This document shows, one piece after another, positions 26,641-35,404 of a DNA stretch of 64,000 nt. This DNA comes from Bacillota bacterium (GTDB taxonomy: Bacteria > Bacillota > Proteinivoracia > UBA4975 > VEMY01). The notes below the pieces were generated by a model that did not search any database, was not told where the DNA came from, and was given only the letters and a program-made list of their open reading frames with translations. Numbering within the stretch: position 1 is the first letter of the stretch; every line of letters starts with the position of its first letter. A program made the position numbers and the translations under genes. The stretch covers positions 1-64,000 of the forward strand of contig VEMY01000007.1 of assembly GCA_009711825.1 (NCBI GenBank), given 5' to 3'.

Positions 26641-28749
26641 TTGAGAAGAGAATTTGATTTTTCCGGTCGGACTTTAGTTGTCGAGCTCGATAAGTATGCC
26701 AAACAGGCCAATGGCGCTGTCATGGTCCGATATGGAGAGACGACCACCGTGGTCACCGCCACAGCTTCAAAACAGCCCCGGGAAGGTATTGACTTTTTTC
26801 CTTTAACGGTGGATTACGAAGAAAGGATGTACTCGGTGGGTAAGATTCCCGGCGGGTTTATCAAAAGGGAGGGCCGGCCTACCGAGAAGGCGATTCTAGC
26901 AGCCCGCTTGACTGACAGGCCATTGCGTCCGCTATTTCCTGACGGCTTTAGGAATGCCGTTCATATCGTAGCCACAGTGATGAGTGTGGACCAGGATAAT
27001 CCACCAGAAATTGCTGCGATTAATGGAGCTTCAATTGCCCTTTCCATTTCGGATATCCCCTTTGCCGGACCGGTTGGCGCAGTGATGATTGGCTATGTTG
27101 ATGACAAATTGGTGGTCAATCCTACTCAAGAGCAGCGGGAAGCCAGCAAGTTGAACCTGATTGTGGCCGGTACAGCCGATGCGATTATGATGGTGGAAGC
27201 AGGTGCCCACGAGGTCAGTCAGGAAATTGTCGTTGACGCGCTTCTGCTGGCTCATCAAGAAATTCAGAAACTGGTTGAGTTTCAAAACAAACTGGTTGCG
27301 GAATTCGGCAAGCCAAAAATGGAAGTGACATTGAAAGCGATTCCCGAAGAAATTAGCAAGGCTGTTGAGGAGTTCGCTCATGATGAGTTGCATCAGGCGC
27401 TGACCATCAACGATAAGTTAGCGCGGGAGAATAGGATCGACGAAATCCAGGCTGATTTTCTGGCTCAGTATGAAGAAGATCCTGAGGTTGCCCCATTAGC
27501 CAAATCTGCGTTTTACAATTTCCTGAAGTCTGTAATGCGCAAACGAATCCTCACCCAGCAACTGCGACCCGATGGTCGTGGACCTGAGGAAATTCGTCCC
27601 ATATCCAGCGAGGTGGCTGTTCTGCCCCGCACCCATGGCTCGGGACTATTCACCCGCGGCCAGACACAGGTACTGAATGCATGCACTTTAGGTGTGATGG
27701 GCGATGTGCAGATTCTAGACGGCTTGGGATTGGAAGAATCCAAACGGTTTATCCATCACTATAATTTCCCGCCGTTTAGCGTCGGTGAAGCCGGCTTTAT
27801 GCGTGGTCCCGGCCGCCGGGAAATCGGACACGGCGCATTGGCGGAACGAGCTTTGGAGCCGATGATTCCCAGTGAAGAAGATTTCCCTTACACAATTCGA
27901 CTGGTATCCGAGGTTTTGGAATCCAACGGCTCGACATCAATGGCCAGCGTATGTGCCGGGACATTGGCAATGATGGACGCCGGCGTTCCACTGAAAGCAC
28001 CTGTGGCAGGTATCGCCATGGGGTTGATTAAAGAGAATGACGACTATGAAATCCTCACCGATATTCAGGGGATGGAAGACTTTATGGGTGATATGGACTT
28101 CAAAGTCGCTGGGACCCGTAAAGGCATCACCGCCCTGCAAATGGATATCAAAGTTCACGGTCTGAACAGGGAGATCCTATCCCGGGCACTTGGCCAGGCA
28201 GTCGCAGCTTATAATTCAATACTGGACAAAATAACCGCAGTGATTTCCGAACCCCGGGCAGAACTTTCGCCGTATGCTCCCAGAATTATTATCTTGAAGA
28301 TTTCTGCCGACAAGATACGCGAGGTAATCGGACCTGGTGGCAAAACAGTAAATAAGATCATTGAAGAGACCGGCGTCAAGATTGATATTGAAAACGACGG
28401 CACCATTTACATTGCCTCTGTCGATCAAGCTGCTGGCGCCCGCGCTAAGGAGATCATCGAAGAACTGGTGAAGGAAGTTGAACCAGGCGAGGTTTACATG
28501 GGCAAGGTAACGCGAGTGGAGCGGTACGGTGCCTTTGTCGAAGTTCTTCCTGGCAAAGAGGGATTGGTTCACATTTCACAACTGGCACGCAAACGGGTTG
28601 CAAAAACCGAAGACGTTGTCAAGGTTGGTGATTTTATCGAGGTCAAGGTCACCGATATTGACGACAAAGGCAGAATCAATCTTTCCCATAAAGTTTTGCT
28701 GCCTCCAGAAGAAAACGAGGACGGCCAAAACAAGAAAGACCATAAATAA
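26641..28749 (+). CDS. pnp: Polyribonucleotide nucleotidyltransferase (PNPase)
   Basis: Phosphorolytic 3'-5' exoribonuclease. The 702-residue protein has two RNase PH-like domains (first about 10-140, second about 310-540 with [14 protein letters not shown] and [14 protein letters not shown]-like region), an all-alpha linker, then KH (about 552-615, [20 protein letters not shown]) and S1 (about 618-690, [21 protein letters not shown]). TTG start at 26641 after AAGGAGG. Ends in a strong terminator. Confidence 0.97.
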   Translation: MRREFDFSGRTLVVELDKYAKQANGAVMVRYGETTTVVTATASKQPREGIDFFPLTVDYEERMYSVGKIPGGFIKREGRPTEKAILAARLTDRPLRPLFPDGFRNAVHIVATVMSVDQDNPPEIAAINGASIALSISDIPFAGPVGAVMIGYVDDKLVVNPTQEQREASKLNLIVAGTADAIMMVEAGAHEVSQEIVVDALLLAHQEIQKLVEFQNKLVAEFGKPKMEVTLKAIPEEISKAVEEFAHDELHQALTINDKLARENRIDEIQADFLAQYEEDPEVAPLAKSAFYNFLKSVMRKRILTQQLRPDGRGPEEIRPISSEVAVLPRTHGSGLFTRGQTQVLNACTLGVMGDVQILDGLGLEESKRFIHHYNFPPFSVGEAGFMRGPGRREIGHGALAERALEPMIPSEEDFPYTIRLVSEVLESNGSTSMASVCAGTLAMMDAGVPLKAPVAGIAMGLIKENDDYEILTDIQGMEDFMGDMDFKVAGTRKGITALQMDIKVHGLNREILSRALGQAVAAYNSILDKITAVISEPRAELSPYAPRIIILKISADKIREVIGPGGKTVNKIIEETGVKIDIENDGTIYIASVDQAAGARAKEIIEELVKEVEPGEVYMGKVTRVERYGAFVEVLPGKEGLVHISQLARKRVAKTEDVVKVGDFIEVKVTDIDDKGRINLSHKVLLPPEENEDGQNKKDHK

Positions 28750-28773
28750 AAGCAGCACTCAGGCTGCTTTTTT
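28748..28773 (+). terminator. Intrinsic terminator after pnp
   Basis: Stem AAAAGCAGC / GCTGCTTTT (28748-28756 with 28763-28771), a six-base loop and a T-rich tail to 28773 and beyond. Confidence 0.88.
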
Positions 28774-28814
28774 ATTTTGAGAAAAAAAGACATAAGTTTA
28801 ATTAGCTAACTGTA

Positions 28815-28822
28815 CATATAAT
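28815..28822 (+). promoter_or_regulatory. Possible -10 box before the YlxY-like gene
   Basis: CATATAAT at 28815-28822 contains a perfect sigma-A TATAAT (28817-28822) and also differs by one base from the sigma-E -10 CATACAAT. No convincing -35 for either factor is seen at the proper distance, so the class of promoter is open. Confidence 0.4.
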
Positions 28823-28839
28823 ATGGGGAGGTGTGAAGT

Positions 28840-29859
28840 ATGCGGGTGTTTTGGGTGCTCAGGGCTAAAACCCTGTTATTTGGCTTGATGGCGGCCTTTA
28901 TGTTGCTCTTGATTTTATACTCGTGGAACACAGCCGCCCAGACAGTTTTTCCCTGGGGAAGAAATAATGTCTATTTCATGGGACATAGCATTGACCCAAA
29001 AGAACCTGGCTTGGAGGAACTGGTGCGGGAGTTGACAGCCGGTCTCGACCAACCGCCGCTGTCTGCTGCCTATGATGAGGTCAATGAAGCGGTAATTCCG
29101 GAAATAAACGGGTTTGAGATAGTATTGGACGAAACGGTTGAGCGGATAAAGTCAGCGCGGAAAGGGAGTACTGTTACTCCGGTCTGGCGCGAAACGGCTC
29201 CCGAACAGCGAATCGGAGATTTTGCCGAGCTGCCGATTTATGCAGGTAATCCGATTCGGAACCAGGTCGCGCTGGTTGTAAATGTGTCCTGGGGGAACGA
29301 ATACTTGCTGGAAATGTTAGATATTTTTGCAGAAGAAGCGGTTAACGCCAGTTTTTTCCTGGTCGGTCGCTGGGCTGAGGAAAATCCCGACCTGGTGACA
29401 ATGCTCGTTGAGGCGGGACATGAACTGGGTAACCATGGCTATTCTGACCCACATATGAAAGATCTGTCTACTGAGGCAATTCAGGAAGAAATCCGCCGGA
29501 CCAACGAAATAATTACTGAAATGACTGGTGGGATACCGCAGTGGTTCAGTCCGCCCTATGGCGAAAAAGAATCAAAAATTTTCGCAACTGCTGCCGACAT
29601 GGATATGCATACTGTCTTATGGTCGCTGGATACAATTGACTGGACACTGCCTGGAGAAGATCAAATTGTAAGCAGAATTCTTGACAATATGCATCATGGA
29701 GCGATTGTTCTGATGCATCCTACCGAACAAACTCCTGGCGCACTCCGGCGAATTATCGCCGGCATCAAGCAGAAGGATTTAGAACTGGTCACAGTTGGTC
29801 AAATATTGGATCCGACCTATTGGCCGGCCAAGTACAGCATACTCTGGACAGGGCATTGA
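28840..29859 (+). CDS. YlxY-like polysaccharide deacetylase homologue, probably catalytically altered
   Basis: The 339-residue protein has an N-terminal membrane segment (about 12-30) and a C-terminal NodB-type domain (about 140-330). Of the NodB motifs, the zinc histidines in HELGNHGYSDPHM remain and LWSLDTIDW and IVLMHPT are kept. Motif 1, normally TFDDG with the catalytic base and metal aspartate, reads VNVSWG, and the RxPYG of motif 3 reads SPPYG. This pattern resembles the sporulation-associated YlxY that follows pnp in B. subtilis. It may be a non-enzymatic or modified-activity cell wall protein. Confidence 0.82.
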   Translation: MRVFWVLRAKTLLFGLMAAFMLLLILYSWNTAAQTVFPWGRNNVYFMGHSIDPKEPGLEELVRELTAGLDQPPLSAAYDEVNEAVIPEINGFEIVLDETVERIKSARKGSTVTPVWRETAPEQRIGDFAELPIYAGNPIRNQVALVVNVSWGNEYLLEMLDIFAEEAVNASFFLVGRWAEENPDLVTMLVEAGHELGNHGYSDPHMKDLSTEAIQEEIRRTNEIITEMTGGIPQWFSPPYGEKESKIFATAADMDMHTVLWSLDTIDWTLPGEDQIVSRILDNMHHGAIVLMHPTEQTPGALRRIIAGIKQKDLELVTVGQILDPTYWPAKYSILWTGH

Positions 29860-29861
29860 CT

Positions 29862-30119
29862 ATGGAGTTGATGCGATTTTCCGAACTGGCTAACAAGGAA
29901 GTAATTAATGTGGATAATGGAAAGTGCATGGGGATTTTTGCCGATTGTGATATAAGAATTGACCCGAAAACAGGTAAAATTTTGGAGATAATTTTAACAG
30001 GTCGCAGCGGTTGGGTGAGCTTGTTTCTGAGTAGCGGTCCCGCGCATGTGATTCCCTGGGAATCGGTGATTCGTATCGGAGTGGATACAATTATCGTTAC
30101 CCTCGGCAACTCTGGCTGA
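29862..30119 (+). CDS. YlmC/YmxH family PRC-barrel protein
   Basis: Small sporulation-associated protein of unknown biochemical function. The product (85 residues) has a PRC-barrel-like sequence, MRFSELANKEVINVDNGKCMG, in two parts, followed by ADCDIRIDPKTGKI and a beta-rich end. The start is uncertain: ATG 29862 with AGGG nine bases upstream, or ATG 29871, which gives the family-like MRFSEL and has GGAG only three bases away. It starts two bases after the deacetylase-like gene. The peptidase gene mlpA, which sits between these two in B. subtilis, is absent. Confidence 0.8.
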   Translation: MELMRFSELANKEVINVDNGKCMGIFADCDIRIDPKTGKILEIILTGRSGWVSLFLSSGPAHVIPWESVIRIGVDTIIVTLGNSG

Positions 30120-30146
30120 TTGGCTGATAATATTCAATAAACCACT

Positions 30147-30155
30147 GGGTATACT
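30147..30155 (+). promoter_or_regulatory. Possible -10 region before the stress-type protein
   Basis: GGGTATACT combines a sigma-A-like TATACT (30150-30155) with GGGTAT (30147-30152), the sigma-B -10 consensus. No GTTT-type or TTGACA-type -35 is found at a suitable distance, so neither assignment is firm. Confidence 0.3.
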
Positions 30156-30184
30156 AGTTATAGCTTAGATAAGGAGGTTGCCCA

Positions 30185-30670
30185 GTGGAAAGAACAGTTG
30201 TGGCATATTACGAAAACAGAGATGAGGCTGAACGCAGCGTACGGTCCCTCCGTGAGCGCGGTTTCGGCGACAATGAGATTTCGATTCTGGCCAAGGACGA
30301 GGAGCAAAGCCAGGAAAGAGAACGTACAGAGATGGGTTATGAAGACCAAAACCTGGCAGACGGAACCATAACCGGTGGTGCATTGGGTGGTTTAGCGGGG
30401 CTGGCCATGGGCGCAGGTGCGCTTTTAATTCCCGGCTTTGGCCCGATTATTGCTGCGGGACCGTTGGCCGGGGTTTTGACCGGTGCTCTGACCGGTGGAG
30501 TGGCCGGTGGTTTGATTGATTACGGCATTCCGGAAGAAAAGAGTCGCCAATATGAAGAAAAACTGCACCAGGGTAAGGTGCTGGCGATTATAAAAACTGA
30601 TGAAGATAAGGCCCGGGAAGCCAGGGAGATCATGGATCAGACCGGCGGAAGGGAAACTGAAATTCACTAA
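30185..30670 (+). CDS. General stress protein 17M/YflT-like protein with glycine-zipper core
   Basis: The 161-residue protein begins with a YflT-like ferredoxin-fold segment (VAYYENRDEAERSVRSLRERGF), continues with a charged linker, and has a Gly/Ala-rich hydrophobic core (about 60-118: GGALGGLAGLAMGAGALL, then GVLTGALTGGVAGGLID) typical of glycine-zipper membrane-associating proteins. A final alpha/beta piece (KVLAIIKTDEDKAREAREIM) repeats the fold. Function is unknown; related proteins are induced by general stress in Bacillus. GTG start at 30185 after AAGGAGG. It has its own terminator and is an insert relative to the B. subtilis order. Confidence 0.75.
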   Translation: MERTVVAYYENRDEAERSVRSLRERGFGDNEISILAKDEEQSQERERTEMGYEDQNLADGTITGGALGGLAGLAMGAGALLIPGFGPIIAAGPLAGVLTGALTGGVAGGLIDYGIPEEKSRQYEEKLHQGKVLAIIKTDEDKAREAREIMDQTGGRETEIH

Positions 30671-30677
30671 ATTACAC

Positions 30678-30714
30678 CAGGCAGCGGAAAACAGGACCGC
30701 TGCCTGATTCTTTT
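30678..30714 (+). terminator. Intrinsic terminator after the stress-type gene
   Basis: A perfect 10-bp GC-rich stem, CAGGCAGCGG / CCGCTGCCTG (30678-30687 with 30697-30706), nine-base loop, then ATTCTTTT. Confidence 0.82.
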
Positions 30715-30723
30715 GCATAGAGT
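30695..30723 (+). promoter_or_regulatory. Candidate sigma-K promoter for dpaA
   Basis: CATAGAGT (30716-30723) fits the sigma-K -10 pattern CATAnnnT, and GACC (30695-30698) gives the AC core of the -35 about 17 bases away, inside the preceding terminator. The spoVF operon is known to be sigma-K dependent in B. subtilis, which supports the reading. The motifs are short, so chance remains likely. Confidence 0.4.
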
Positions 30724-30751
30724 GATAGAGAAAGGATAGAGGAGGATACCT

Positions 30752-31633
30752 GTGTCACGTTATAAACTTGCAATTGTCGGCGGTGATTTGCGGGAACTTT
30801 ATTTGGCTGGTCATTTTTTATCCCAGGGACATCTTATAAACCTCTGCGGCTTTGACCAGTTTCCAGAACCACCTGTAAGCAATATCGAAGACTATAGACT
30901 GGCATTGACGGATGTGGATGCGGTAATCCTGCCATTGGCGGGAACTACAGAAGCTTTAGAACCCAAAGCCAAGTTCAGCGCTTGTCCGCCTAAGCTTAAC
31001 CATGAGTTCTTTGCCAGTGTTCCGGCGCAGGCGCCGGTATTTGTCGGCTGGGCCAGGGATGAGATGCGTGAAGATGCCGCCCGCGCCAACTGTAAACTGA
31101 TTGAAATCGCCGAAGATGATGAGTTGGCAATTCTCAATTCGATTCCCACGGCTGAAGGGGCGATTGCCATTGCGATGGAAAATACTGCGATTACGGTTCA
31201 TGGCAGCCAGGCGCTGGTTTTTGGTATGGGCCGCTGTGGTTTTTCATTGGCTCGTATGTTGAAAGGGATTGGCGCTGAAACGACTGTGGTTGCCCGCAAG
31301 GCAGCCGACCTGGCGCGAGCCTATGAAGCTGGCTTAAACTACTGTCATTACAGTGATCTGTCTCAGATTATCAGCAATCAAGAGTTAATATTCAACACTG
31401 TGCCAAAACTGGTGCTGGATGCAGAATTGCTGCAAGCGGCGACGAACTGCCAGGTTATTGTTGACATTGCTTCCGGTCGCGGCGGCACTGATTTTGAAGC
31501 GGCCAGGGAACTCGGTCTGCAAGCGATTCTGGCCCCGGGACTGCCGGGCAAAGTTGCTCCGGTTACTGCCGGAAAGATACTGACACAGGTTTACCCCCGT
31601 CTGTTGAAAGAACATGGAGTTTCGGGGAGGTAG
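30752..31633 (+). CDS. dpaA: Dipicolinate synthase subunit A
   Basis: With DpaB it oxidises dihydrodipicolinate to dipicolinic acid in the mother cell; DPA is then loaded into the spore core. The 293-residue protein has an N-terminal domain starting YKLAIVGGDLRELYLAGHF and a C-terminal NAD(P)-binding domain with VFGMGRCGFSLARMLKGIGA and ILAPGLPGKVAPVTAG. GTG start at 30752 after GAGGAGG. First of the dpaA-dpaB-asd-dapG-dapA cluster, which supplies its substrate. Many Clostridia lack dpaAB, so its presence is informative. Confidence 0.95.
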   Translation: MSRYKLAIVGGDLRELYLAGHFLSQGHLINLCGFDQFPEPPVSNIEDYRLALTDVDAVILPLAGTTEALEPKAKFSACPPKLNHEFFASVPAQAPVFVGWARDEMREDAARANCKLIEIAEDDELAILNSIPTAEGAIAIAMENTAITVHGSQALVFGMGRCGFSLARMLKGIGAETTVVARKAADLARAYEAGLNYCHYSDLSQIISNQELIFNTVPKLVLDAELLQAATNCQVIVDIASGRGGTDFEAARELGLQAILAPGLPGKVAPVTAGKILTQVYPRLLKEHGVSGR

Positions 31634-31638
31634 ACACA

Positions 31639-32211
31639 ATGAAAGACAAACGAATCGGTTTTGGTATCACCGGTTCCCATTGCACATTAGAAAAGATTAT
31701 TGGACCGATGCAGAAACTAATCGATGACGGCAATGAGGTTTGGCCGATTGTTTCGCCCAGTGTTCGTGATTGCGATACCCGTTTCGGCACTGCGCGCCAT
31801 TGGTTGGAGCAGATTGAGTCCATCTGTCAACGTCCGGTAATCGAAAACATTGTAACTGCGGAACCCGTGGGGCCAAAATTGAATCTGGATATTATGGTAT
31901 TGGCCCCTTGCACAGGGAATACAATTGCCAAGCTGGCTTTAGGGATAACTGATACAGCTGTTACAATGGCGGCAAAAGCTCAACTGCGTAATCGTCGTCC
32001 GGTTCTACTGGCAATTGCAACAAATGATGGTCTGGCGGCAAATGCTAAGAATATTGGTCTGTTGATGGATAAAAAGCATGTTTACTTCGTTCCCTTTGGC
32101 CAGGATGATCCTGTTGGAAAGCCAACTTCAGTAGTTGCCCATTTTGATTTGTTGTTGAAAGCCATGGAAGCCGCTCTGGCGGAACAGCAAATCCAACCTC
32201 TGCTAAGGTAA
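31639..32211 (+). CDS. dpaB: Dipicolinate synthase subunit B
   Basis: Flavoprotein-type partner of DpaA. The 190-residue protein has KRIGFGITGSHCTLEKII at the start and the flavoprotein-family motif VLAPCTGNTIAKLALGITDTAVTMAAKA (in two parts), plus PVLLAIATNDGL. ATG at 31639 with GGGGAGGT upstream and five bases after dpaA. Confidence 0.95.
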   Translation: MKDKRIGFGITGSHCTLEKIIGPMQKLIDDGNEVWPIVSPSVRDCDTRFGTARHWLEQIESICQRPVIENIVTAEPVGPKLNLDIMVLAPCTGNTIAKLALGITDTAVTMAAKAQLRNRRPVLLAIATNDGLAANAKNIGLLMDKKHVYFVPFGQDDPVGKPTSVVAHFDLLLKAMEAALAEQQIQPLLR

Positions 32212-32219
32212 AATTTGTG

Positions 32220-33203
32220 ATGCCGCGTTTAGGAATAGTCGGGGCAACTGGAATCGTCGGACAGGAATTGTTGGCGCTTATTTCCGACAGTAAATTTGCG
32301 GATAAACCACCAAAATTGGCCGCATCCAGCAAGTCGGCAGGCGCAAAACTTGACAGCGCTTGGGGTCGGCTGGAGGTAGAATCGGTATCTGAAAGGTTTT
32401 TCTCCCAACTGGATTTTTGTTTCTTTTGTGTTGAGCCCCAGGTCAGCCAAAATTGGATTCCCAGGGCTTTGGCCAAAAACGTGGTATGTGTTGATAATAG
32501 CAGCGCTTATAGAATGAATGCAGCTGTACCGATTGTGATTCCGGAAGTGAATGGCCGGATTCTTGAAACACGGCCGCAGCTGATTGCCAATCCCAATTGC
32601 TCTACCGCCCAGCTCACTGTAGCATTAAATCCTATTCATCAGGCCTTTGGGTTAAAAAATGTCTTTGTTAGTACGTATCAATCTGTTTCCGGAGCAGGAT
32701 TTGAAGCTCTGAAGCAATTGTATGCTGAAGCGCAATCTTTTTCTGATGCGGAGGCTGATGTTGAATATGAATACTTTTTCAACGTGCGCCCGCTGATTGG
32801 TGGCTGTGACCAAGAGGGAATCTGCCAAGAAGAGCTAAAAATAATTCAAGAAACTCGCAAAATTTTAGAGCAGCCTGAGTTGCCAATTGCAGTGACCACA
32901 GCCAGGGTAGGAGTCCCCCGCAGTCATTGTCAGGCAGTGACTTTTGTAACCGAGAAGGATTGTACAGTCGAGCGATTGTCTACTGTGCTTGCAGAGGCCG
33001 AAAATATAGTTGTGACCGATGACCCTGTCCAATTATATCCTGGCATGTGCAGCGGACGGAACACAGTTTCCGTTGGCCGAATCAGGGCAAATAAATACCA
33101 TCAAGACAAATCGTTTTCTATTTGGGTATCTGCGGATAATCTGCGAAAAGGCGCCGCTCATAATGCGCTCAGTATTGTAGAGACTTGGTGTGGTGTAAAA
33201 TGA
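32220..33203 (+). CDS. asd: Aspartate-semialdehyde dehydrogenase
   Basis: Reduces aspartyl phosphate to the semialdehyde for lysine, DAP and DPA synthesis. The 327-residue protein has the NADP motif GIVGATGIVGQELL, the catalytic Cys127 in NPNCSTAQL, and a conserved histidine region near VPRSHCQAVTF. The ATG at 32220 follows a GTG at 32217; AAGGT upstream fits the ATG better. Overlaps dapG by four bases. Confidence 0.95.
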   Translation: MPRLGIVGATGIVGQELLALISDSKFADKPPKLAASSKSAGAKLDSAWGRLEVESVSERFFSQLDFCFFCVEPQVSQNWIPRALAKNVVCVDNSSAYRMNAAVPIVIPEVNGRILETRPQLIANPNCSTAQLTVALNPIHQAFGLKNVFVSTYQSVSGAGFEALKQLYAEAQSFSDAEADVEYEYFFNVRPLIGGCDQEGICQEELKIIQETRKILEQPELPIAVTTARVGVPRSHCQAVTFVTEKDCTVERLSTVLAEAENIVVTDDPVQLYPGMCSGRNTVSVGRIRANKYHQDKSFSIWVSADNLRKGAAHNALSIVETWCGVK

Positions 33204-34414
33204 CAAAAGGAATGGCAGTGCAAAAGTATGGAGGAACTTCACTGGCGGATCGGGTGGCAATGCTAACCTGCGCCCAAAACATTGTGAAAACTCGCCAGCA
33301 GGGCTGGGATCCCGTGGTAATTGTGTCGGCCATGGGCAGGCGTGGCAATCCCTATGCCACTGATACCTTGCTGGATCAGGCTTTTTCGGTGAACGACAAA
33401 CCGGCGCAACGGGAATTAGATATGCTTGCGGCCTGTGGCGAAGTAATTGCATCTGTTTTGCTTGCCCTGACTTTGCAAAAATTGGACTGTCCCGCCGTTG
33501 CCCTCAATGGTTTCCAAGCCGGTATACGCACCAACAGCCAGTTTGGCACAGCTGAAATAATAAAAATAGATGTTTCGCGGATAACCGAATTAACAAAGCA
33601 ACGAATAGTGCCTGTCATCTGCGGTTATCAGGGTGTAAATGCGAACGGCGAGATCACTACACTGGGGCGGGGCGGCAGCGATATTTCAGCTGTTGCGGTT
33701 GCATCCGCGCTGGAGACAGATACAGTTACAATTTATACCGATGTCTCCGCTGTGCGTACTGCCGACCCCAAACTTGTAGCGAAAGCATTGCCTATCTACA
33801 GCCTAAATTATCAGGAAGTCTTGGAGATGGCAGTTGAGGGAGCACGGGTAATTCACCCGCGAGCCGTGGAAATGGCCATGGCGAAGGAATTAAAAATTAT
33901 TATAACATCCTTGATTGAAACCAGCAATCACAAGACAGAGATTGGTCCAAGGGCCAGTGTACTCAATGGCGAACCGAGGATTAGGGCGATAACTCATATC
34001 AGCGATTTGACCCGATTTATAATCGAACTGACTCCGGAACGGGTTGCCGAGTTGTTGGATCAAGCAGCGACGCAGGGAATAACTATGGACTTAATTAGTT
34101 TGTCGGAAAATCAACAAAGTTTTACTGTCAAACAAACTGCTGGGGAAAAAATCAGCCGGATGTTGAACACCCAAAAACTAGCATACACACGTGTAGACAG
34201 ATGTTCAAAAATTTCGTTGATCGGCACCGGGGTCAGAGGGCTGGCAGGGATAATGACCAAAGTATTCAGGACTTTGTCCGACAAGCAAATACCTGTGCTG
34301 CAGTCCTCCGATTCATATACCCAGATTGCGTTATTAATCCCTCAAGACCATGAACGCGAAGCTGTCAACAGCTTGCATAAAGTTTTATTTGAGGAAGGGG
34401 AGCGGAATGACTGA
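33200..34414 (+). CDS. dapG: Aspartate kinase (monofunctional, ACT-regulated)
   Basis: First step of the aspartate pathway. The 404-residue protein has the kinase signature AVQKYGGTSLAD, TLGRGGSDISAVAVA and the YTDVSAVRTADPKLV nucleotide region, then two C-terminal ACT domains (about 265-400) for feedback control. Located in the DPA/DAP cluster, it corresponds to the DapG isozyme used for cell wall and spore DPA in B. subtilis. ATG at 33200 overlaps the asd stop; ATG 33212 is an alternative with AGGA directly adjacent. Confidence 0.94.
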   Translation: MTKGMAVQKYGGTSLADRVAMLTCAQNIVKTRQQGWDPVVIVSAMGRRGNPYATDTLLDQAFSVNDKPAQRELDMLAACGEVIASVLLALTLQKLDCPAVALNGFQAGIRTNSQFGTAEIIKIDVSRITELTKQRIVPVICGYQGVNANGEITTLGRGGSDISAVAVASALETDTVTIYTDVSAVRTADPKLVAKALPIYSLNYQEVLEMAVEGARVIHPRAVEMAMAKELKIIITSLIETSNHKTEIGPRASVLNGEPRIRAITHISDLTRFIIELTPERVAELLDQAATQGITMDLISLSENQQSFTVKQTAGEKISRMLNTQKLAYTRVDRCSKISLIGTGVRGLAGIMTKVFRTLSDKQIPVLQSSDSYTQIALLIPQDHEREAVNSLHKVLFEEGERND

Positions 34415-35291
34415 GTTTTCCTGGGGTAAAACATTGGTTGCTGTTGTCACGCCCTTTAACGCGGAAGGAGAAGTCAACTATTTGATGGCAGCCCGGTTTT
34501 GCTCGCATTTAATTGCCCAAGGGTGTGACGGAGTTGTGGTGGCAGGAACAACCGGTGAGTCCCCAACTTTAACCAGCAAGGAGAAAGTGAAGTTATTTGC
34601 CTTCGTCAAAGATGCCATCGGTGATTCCGGCCAGGTAATAGCCGGGATTGGCGGCAATGACACCAAATCAACACTGGAGTTGCTGGAGGCAGCAGCTGCC
34701 ACCGGAGTTGATGGCTATATGGCAGTGAGCCCTTATTATAATAAACCTAATCCCAGTGGTTTGCTTGCTCATTATCGCGCTATCGACGCTGTTGCCGACA
34801 GGCCGGTAATGGTTTATAATGTCCCATCGAGAACTGGGCAGGATATCCCCGTTACGTTGTATGAGCAAATGTTCGCCAACTGTCCACAGATAACTGCCAT
34901 AAAAGAGGCTAGCCCGGACCTTGACAAGGCTTCAACACTGGTAGAAAAATTCGGTGAGCAGATTACGCTGTTGAGTGGCAATGATAACTTAGTTTTGCCG
35001 CAAATGGCGGTAGGGTTTCAGGGTGTGGTAAGTGTGGCCGGTAATATAGTCCCAGGCCTGATGAGCAAACTGGTCGGCAAAGTCACTAAGGATTTCAGTC
35101 AGGCACGGCTCGTACACCAGCAATTGTTGCCGCTGTTTCGCGCGTTGTTTGCGGAAACGAATCCAGTACCGGTAAAAGCAGCTCTTGAATTGAGCGGCTG
35201 GGCTGTGGGAGCTCCGCGCCTGCCATTGGCGGAGGCTAACGAGGGGACAAAACAGAAACTGGTTCAGGTTCTAGGCAATTTACCCAAATAA
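34407..35291 (+). CDS. dapA: 4-hydroxy-tetrahydrodipicolinate synthase
   Basis: Condenses aspartate semialdehyde with pyruvate. The 294-residue TIM barrel has VAVVTPFNAEGEV, GTTGESPTL, the catalytic tyrosine in YNVPSRTGQD and the Schiff-base Lys166 in ITAIKEASPD. ATG at 34407 overlaps the dapG stop by eight bases with GGAAGGGGAG upstream. Product feeds both DAP and, via DpaAB, dipicolinate. Ends the cluster at a strong hairpin. Confidence 0.96.
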   Translation: MTEFSWGKTLVAVVTPFNAEGEVNYLMAARFCSHLIAQGCDGVVVAGTTGESPTLTSKEKVKLFAFVKDAIGDSGQVIAGIGGNDTKSTLELLEAAAATGVDGYMAVSPYYNKPNPSGLLAHYRAIDAVADRPVMVYNVPSRTGQDIPVTLYEQMFANCPQITAIKEASPDLDKASTLVEKFGEQITLLSGNDNLVLPQMAVGFQGVVSVAGNIVPGLMSKLVGKVTKDFSQARLVHQQLLPLFRALFAETNPVPVKAALELSGWAVGAPRLPLAEANEGTKQKLVQVLGNLPK

Positions 35292-35331
35292 ACAAGTAAA
35301 GGGAAGGAGAAATCCTTCCCTTTACTTGTTT
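35290..35331 (+). terminator. 19-bp perfect hairpin terminator after dapA
   Basis: Nineteen perfectly paired bases (35290-35308 with 35313-35331) closed by a GAAA tetraloop, the 3' arm ending in TTGTTT and then ATTTG. The A-rich 5' foot and T-rich 3' foot make it usable on both strands. Its 3' arm doubles as the -35 of the next promoter. Confidence 0.85.
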
Positions 35332-35354
35332 ATTTGTCTCTACTAGGTTATAAT
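35326..35354 (+). promoter_or_regulatory. Promoter for the RNase J gene, overlapping the dapA terminator
   Basis: TTGTTT (35326-35331) and a perfect TATAAT (35349-35354) separated by 17 bases. The -35 lies entirely in the 3' arm of the terminator hairpin. Confidence 0.65.
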
Positions 35355-35404
35355 TTTTTTAACTGTGTCTGTGGTCGGCATTCATAACTTAGGAGGTGCA
35401 TTAT

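Noticed and set aside
30114-30135. Tandem GGCTGATT/GGCTGATA as an operator
   Set aside because: Only two 7-base units, one of them within the end of the ylmC-like gene; could easily be chance.
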